Of a stretch of 64,000 nucleotides of DNA, positions 59,708 to 64,000 are shown piece after piece. Numbering within the stretch: the first letter of the stretch is position 1; every line of letters begins with the position of its first letter. Position numbers and translations under genes: made by a program. Source of the stretch: Bacteroidota bacterium (GTDB taxonomy: Bacteria > Bacteroidota > Bacteroidia > UKL13-3); contig JAIXWD010000007.1 of NCBI GenBank assembly GCA_027482225.1, positions 124,001 to 188,000 on the forward strand. The letters run 5' to 3'. Below the pieces are notes generated by a model, which was not told the DNA's origin, searched no databases, and saw only the letters and a program-made list of their open reading frames with translations.

Positions 59708-60433
59708 TTATTCAACAACTATTTTACGTGTAATGAGTTGTGTACTGTTGTTTAATTTTAAGATATAAATTCCTTTTGTAAGTGCTTTTAAATTTATGGT
59801 CGCATTAGCATCAACCACTTGTTCTATATATAACTTCCCATTAATATCAAATAATTGCGCAGTTATCTTTTGGGTTGATGATGTAGCAATATTTAGTAGG
59901 TCGTTTGCAGGGTTAGGAAATACTGAAATACTATTTTCAAGTGTATTTTCTAGATAACCAACGGTGCCATAAACATATAATGTATAACGAGAATTACTGT
60001 CATTTTGTGCCGGTAATGGTATATCTACAAAACTTTTCCAGGTTGGGTAGGTACGGATATAAACCACCAACGGATAAACACCTGTTTGAGTTGGTGTGCC
60101 AGTTAAAGTTAAGCAGCTCGATTCGCCACCCTTAAACCTACAGTTTGAGGTAAAACAAGTGTAGGTAAATTCACTTGGTAATCCTTTTACACCTGTAATC
60201 TCCATGCTATCAACTCGCACATTAATTTTTATGTTGTTTTGTATTGCAGTTGTATCTAATGGTGCTCTGAAATAAATTACCTCACTGTATGCCAAGTCTT
60301 TGTAACCAATTTTAATCGACTCGGGAAATATGCTCCCCTTTGGCATGTTGTTATCGGGCGTGCATTGTGCACTTAATTGTAAACTAGCTGATGTAGTAAA
60401 TAAGAAAAAAGTTATTTTGGCTAAAGTTTTCAT
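59708..60433 (-). CDS. T9SS type-A sorting domain exported protein
   Basis: Signal peptide MKTLAKITFFLFTTSASLQLSAQ; C-term NSISVFPNPANDLLNIATSS...GIYILKLNNSTQLITRKIVVE. Confidence 0.88.
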   Translation of the reverse strand: MKTLAKITFFLFTTSASLQLSAQCTPDNNMPKGSIFPESIKIGYKDLAYSEVIYFRAPLDTTAIQNNIKINVRVDSMEITGVKGLPSEFTYTCFTSNCRFKGGESSCLTLTGTPTQTGVYPLVVYIRTYPTWKSFVDIPLPAQNDSNSRYTLYVYGTVGYLENTLENSISVFPNPANDLLNIATSSTQKITAQLFDINGKLYIEQVVDANATINLKALTKGIYILKLNNSTQLITRKIVVE

Positions 60434-60445
60434 ATCACAATATTA

Positions 60446-62776
60446 ATGATACCAAGATACTATTTATTTAAATATAACCTACTTTTTTACATCATAATTT
60501 TTGGTTCTATTACCAACTTATTTGCTCAAAAAACAATTACAGGTAGGGTAATTGATGCCTTATTAAACGAACCACTTGTTGGTGTTTCTGTGGTACACAA
60601 TAACAAAGGAACAATAACCAATTTATCGGGTGATTTTACGTTCAATATCGCTCCCAATGAAACCACTATAACCTTATTTTTAAGCTATTTAGGGTATCAA
60701 AGTAAAACCATTACTTGTGGTATTGATACGCCTATTATAATTTACCTTACTCCTACCCAAAATCAATTAGATGAGGCTGTAGTAACAGGTAGTCGAAGTG
60801 TTGGAACATTAAAGCGCCAAACGGTTTCTATTGATGTAATAAAACCTTATTTAATTGAAAACAGAGTAACCACAAATCTTGAACATGTTATGAATCAATC
60901 ACCTGGCATTAATGTGGTAGATGGACAAATTAACATACGCAGTGGCAGCGGTTGGACTTATGGAGCAGGTTCGCGCGTATTGGTTTTGGTTGATGATGTA
61001 CCAATGATTACTGGTGATGCAGGACAAGTGCAATGGAAGTTTTTACCTACTGAAAATATTGGCAGCATTGAAGTTATTAAAGGGGCAAGTTCAGTGATGT
61101 ATGGATCTGGATCTTTAAATGGCATTGTAAATATTCGCACCGCAATACCAACAACTAAAGGCAAATTTAGTGCAAATGTATTTAGCGGATTTTACAGCAA
61201 ACCCAAACGAGATAGTGCACAATGGTTTAATGGTTTGCAAGCATATAGCGGAGCAAATACATTTTATGCAAAACGTTATAAACAGCTCGATTTTACTATT
61301 GGTATAAATGTACTTAACGATAATGGTTATAGGTTAGGTGAGTTTGATAAGCGATTAAGAACAAATTTAAAAACCAATTACCGTTTTAAAAATATTCCTG
61401 CATTACAAGCAGGATTAGACGGAACCATAATGACCCAACAAAGTGCTAGTTTTTTACTTTGGGAGAGTTTTGATTATGGTTATACTGCTTTAGACAGCGC
61501 ACAAACAAAAACCAAAGCCAATATTTTTAGCATCGATCCACATGTTGATTTTGTAAAAAGTAATTATAAAATCAGGTATCGTGGTAGGTTTTATGGAGTA
61601 GATAATGACATTGAAGAATCGTCAGCTGGTGTAGATCAAGACAACAACAGTATAAACGCATACAACGAATTGGTTGGGCATTATTTCCTAAATAAAAAAA
61701 GGGGTACAATAGCTTTGGGTACTAGCAATAATTATACATTAAGTAAAAGTCCTTTGTATGGTGGTAACAATATTACAGCAAATAATATTGCTGTTTTTGT
61801 ACAATCAGATATAGCATACAAAAAATGGAGCTTTAACGGGGGGTTACGTTACGAGTATTTTAATATGAATAACAATACAGATGACCAACTTATTGGTCGT
61901 TTGGGATTAGCATTTGAAGCCACTAGTACAACATTTTTACGCACCAGCTTTGGGCAAGGTTACCGCTACCCTACCATTGCCGAACGTTACATAGAAACTT
62001 CTGTTGGATTAGTAAATATTTTTCCGAATCAAAACCTTAAACCAGAAAAAGGATATAGTGCCGAATTGGGCTTAAAACAAGGTTTTACATTTGGTGCGTT
62101 TAAAGGTTTTGTTGATGCCGCCTACTTTTTTACCGAGTACGATAACATGGTGGAGTTTAATTTTGGCCAGTGGAGAGCAAAACCCTTTAACCCCAATAAC
62201 TTTTTAAATAACTTTGGTTTTACCAGTTTTAACATTGGCAAAGCGCGTATTAGTGGTATTGATGTTGGCGTAACATCAGGTATAAATACTTCAAAAATGG
62301 AGTGGCTTTTTATGCTTGGTTACACTTATAGCAATCCAATTATGCTAGCACCCAATCAAGTTTTTGCCACAGACTCATCAGCTCTAAAACGCGAATACAC
62401 TTATAACTTTACAGGAACCGATAGTATTAATAACCCATTGAAATACCGTTACAACCACCTTGCTAAAATTGATATCCAAGTTAATTACCTTAAAAAATAC
62501 ATGTTGGGATTTAGTTTAAGATACAACAGCTACATGCAAAATATTGATCGGGTATTTGTTACAGCACCAATTGATGCTGCCTCTCCAGGTATTGATAGAG
62601 GTAGGCTATTAAACCCTAACGGAGATTGGGTGTTTGATTTGCGTGCTGGTTACACCCATAAAAAAGTAACATTGACTACTACGGTAAACAATGTTTTTAA
62701 TACAGAAATTATGAGCCGACCTGCTGATTTAAGACCTACCAGATTATTTATATTACAGTTGGGTTATAAATTTTAA
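60446..62776 (+). CDS. TonB-dependent receptor with carboxypeptidase-regulatory-like N-terminal domain
   Basis: TITGRVIDALLNEPLVGVSVV, plug IRSGSGWTYGAGSRVLVLVDDVPM, IEVIKGASSVMYGSGSLNGIVNIRT, C-terminal beta-strand LFILQLGYKF. Confidence 0.95.
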   Translation: MIPRYYLFKYNLLFYIIIFGSITNLFAQKTITGRVIDALLNEPLVGVSVVHNNKGTITNLSGDFTFNIAPNETTITLFLSYLGYQSKTITCGIDTPIIIYLTPTQNQLDEAVVTGSRSVGTLKRQTVSIDVIKPYLIENRVTTNLEHVMNQSPGINVVDGQINIRSGSGWTYGAGSRVLVLVDDVPMITGDAGQVQWKFLPTENIGSIEVIKGASSVMYGSGSLNGIVNIRTAIPTTKGKFSANVFSGFYSKPKRDSAQWFNGLQAYSGANTFYAKRYKQLDFTIGINVLNDNGYRLGEFDKRLRTNLKTNYRFKNIPALQAGLDGTIMTQQSASFLLWESFDYGYTALDSAQTKTKANIFSIDPHVDFVKSNYKIRYRGRFYGVDNDIEESSAGVDQDNNSINAYNELVGHYFLNKKRGTIALGTSNNYTLSKSPLYGGNNITANNIAVFVQSDIAYKKWSFNGGLRYEYFNMNNNTDDQLIGRLGLAFEATSTTFLRTSFGQGYRYPTIAERYIETSVGLVNIFPNQNLKPEKGYSAELGLKQGFTFGAFKGFVDAAYFFTEYDNMVEFNFGQWRAKPFNPNNFLNNFGFTSFNIGKARISGIDVGVTSGINTSKMEWLFMLGYTYSNPIMLAPNQVFATDSSALKREYTYNFTGTDSINNPLKYRYNHLAKIDIQVNYLKKYMLGFSLRYNSYMQNIDRVFVTAPIDAASPGIDRGRLLNPNGDWVFDLRAGYTHKKVTLTTTVNNVFNTEIMSRPADLRPTRLFILQLGYKF

Positions 62777-62817
62777 TTTAATTAGCAGCCGAGGCATTCA
62801 TTAATTTTCAATCACAA

Positions 62818-63594
62818 TTATAAAATCCAGTCACCCACAGCTATTTGACCTTCTTTTAGGCAAATTACATTAGCACCAAAATTAACATTATCTCCTACTT
62901 TTCTGTATTTAGCAAGGGTTGCCAAGGGCTCTTTGCTTGTTTGCAGCGTTTGTTGGTTAATGGTAGTAACTACACACCTACTACAAGGTTTTGCCACCTT
63001 AAATTGTGTGGAGCCCATATTAAAAATACCCAACTCATCTTCTTGATGAGGCGCAGCTCCATTAATTACTATATTGGGCCTAAACCTATCCATACCAATT
63101 GGTTTTGTTAATTTGGTATTTAAAAGTTTTAAAGATGATTCACTAATAACCAATACTGGATAACCATCTGCTAAACTTAATTGCTCATTATTTTGGGCGT
63201 ATTTAGGATTTACCAATCGGTTACTTTGCTGGTGCATGTATACCAATTTTACGGTTTGATTTAGTTGCTCACTAAACCAATGATTGTATGTTTCATCAGC
63301 AACAATTGCCTCAAAAGTATCATCCCAAACAGTAACTTGTTGTGTTAATCCTTTTAATGAAAATGGTATTTTAATGGTATTTTTATCATAGCTAACCACA
63401 AAGCCATCTTTTACTAAAATCAACTTAAACAAGGCCATTTTATGCAGGATTCTTTGTGTTAAAAACACACCATGTTCATCAACCAACATATATCGCCTGT
63501 CGTATTGTAAGCCACGCTGAGTAACAAACGAATGTTTAATTTCAATACCACCCAGCGATTTTATGGGGTAAATAAATAGTTGGGTAACCTGCAT
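62818..63594 (-). CDS. MOSC domain-containing protein with N-terminal beta-barrel domain
   Basis: LFIYPIKSLGGIEI, GLQYDRRYMLVD, MDRFRPNIVINGA, AKPCSRCVVTTIN. Confidence 0.94.
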   Translation of the reverse strand: MQVTQLFIYPIKSLGGIEIKHSFVTQRGLQYDRRYMLVDEHGVFLTQRILHKMALFKLILVKDGFVVSYDKNTIKIPFSLKGLTQQVTVWDDTFEAIVADETYNHWFSEQLNQTVKLVYMHQQSNRLVNPKYAQNNEQLSLADGYPVLVISESSLKLLNTKLTKPIGMDRFRPNIVINGAAPHQEDELGIFNMGSTQFKVAKPCSRCVVTTINQQTLQTSKEPLATLAKYRKVGDNVNFGANVICLKEGQIAVGDWIL

Positions 63595-63818
63595 GTTTCA
63601 AAACAACGTTATAAAAAGCATGTTTCAAAATCTGATTTCCAACGTGCAGAGTGTTTAAAACATAAATACATTTTAAAAATTACACCTAGTTTACTTGATT
63701 ATGCAACTGATTATTTAGTTAAGTTGTTTACTCTCGTGCACACTATTTGTTTGTTGTTTATAACTAGCCTAATGTTTGTAAAGTGTGTTAAATATCTTGC
63801 GAACTTTAATTTAGTATC

Positions 63819-64000
63819 ATGCGCGTACATTTTATATCTATTGGCGGAGCAGTAATGCATAATCTTGCTTTAGCTTTACATAATAAGGGGTTTAAAGTTA
63901 CAGGAAGTGATGATGAAATATATGAACCTGCTAAAAGCAGGTTAGATAAAGCAGGTATTTTACCTCCAAAAATTGGTTGGAATACAGAAAACATTACATC
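63819..64000 (+). CDS. mpl: UDP-N-acetylmuramate:L-alanyl-gamma-D-glutamyl-meso-diaminopimelate ligase (Mpl-like), 5' part, truncated by window end
   Basis: Own translation: MRVHFISIGGAVMHNLALALHNKGFKVTGSDDEIYEPAKSRLDKAGILPPKIGWNTENIT; Mpl/MurC-type N-terminus. Confidence 0.85.
   Translation, partial: MRVHFISIGGAVMHNLALALHNKGFKVTGSDDEIYEPAKSRLDKAGILPPKIGWNTENIT

Noticed and set aside
63580-63855. 91-aa ORF overlapping the mpl start
   Set aside because: No recognisable features, and it overlaps the well-supported mpl N-terminus at 63819 in another frame.
1-64000. tRNA, rRNA, transposase, integrase, toxin-antitoxin, restriction or phage genes
   Set aside because: I looked for typical motifs on both strands and saw none convincing; a tRNAscan/Infernal run would be decisive.

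Overview
This is a 64 kb chromosomal window of low-GC Bacteroidota DNA. The assignment rests on type-A T9SS sorting domains, DUF4290/DUF4835 family proteins, the bamD-rpoZ-coaBC-DUF4835-recN cluster and TAnnTTTG-like promoter motifs. It is mostly core or housekeeping: copA end, leuS, pabB, rnpB RNA, ppk1, hrpB, a DEAD-box helicase, fdhD, a Pif1-like helicase, an FdhF/YdeP-type molybdo-oxidoreductase, miaA, bamD, rpoZ, coaBC, recN, gyrA, a 3-hydroxyacyl-CoA dehydrogenase, a MoxR-type ATPase, yraN, a DAG kinase, a TonB-dependent receptor, a MOSC protein and the mpl start. I saw no rRNA, tRNA, CRISPR array, transposase or prophage. Items worth a second look are: (i) a giant ~3350-aa T9SS surface protein with a 12-unit Ig-like repeat array showing recent tandem and dimer duplication; (ii) a THEP1-like NTPase fused to MobA, next to an uncharacterised multi-TM protein and close to fdhD and a molybdo-oxidoreductase; (iii) an in-frame TAA interrupting a SIMPL-domain gene; (iv) an unlisted 52-aa CxxC/CxxC zinc-ribbon microprotein; (v) a divergent pair of exported-protein genes with only 12 nt between start codons; (vi) a DUF4290 protein with an N/G/R/Q-rich tail. 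I found no clear-cut new defence or mobile system. The molybdenum-linked neighbourhood is the best candidate for uncharacterised biology, and its function is inference.
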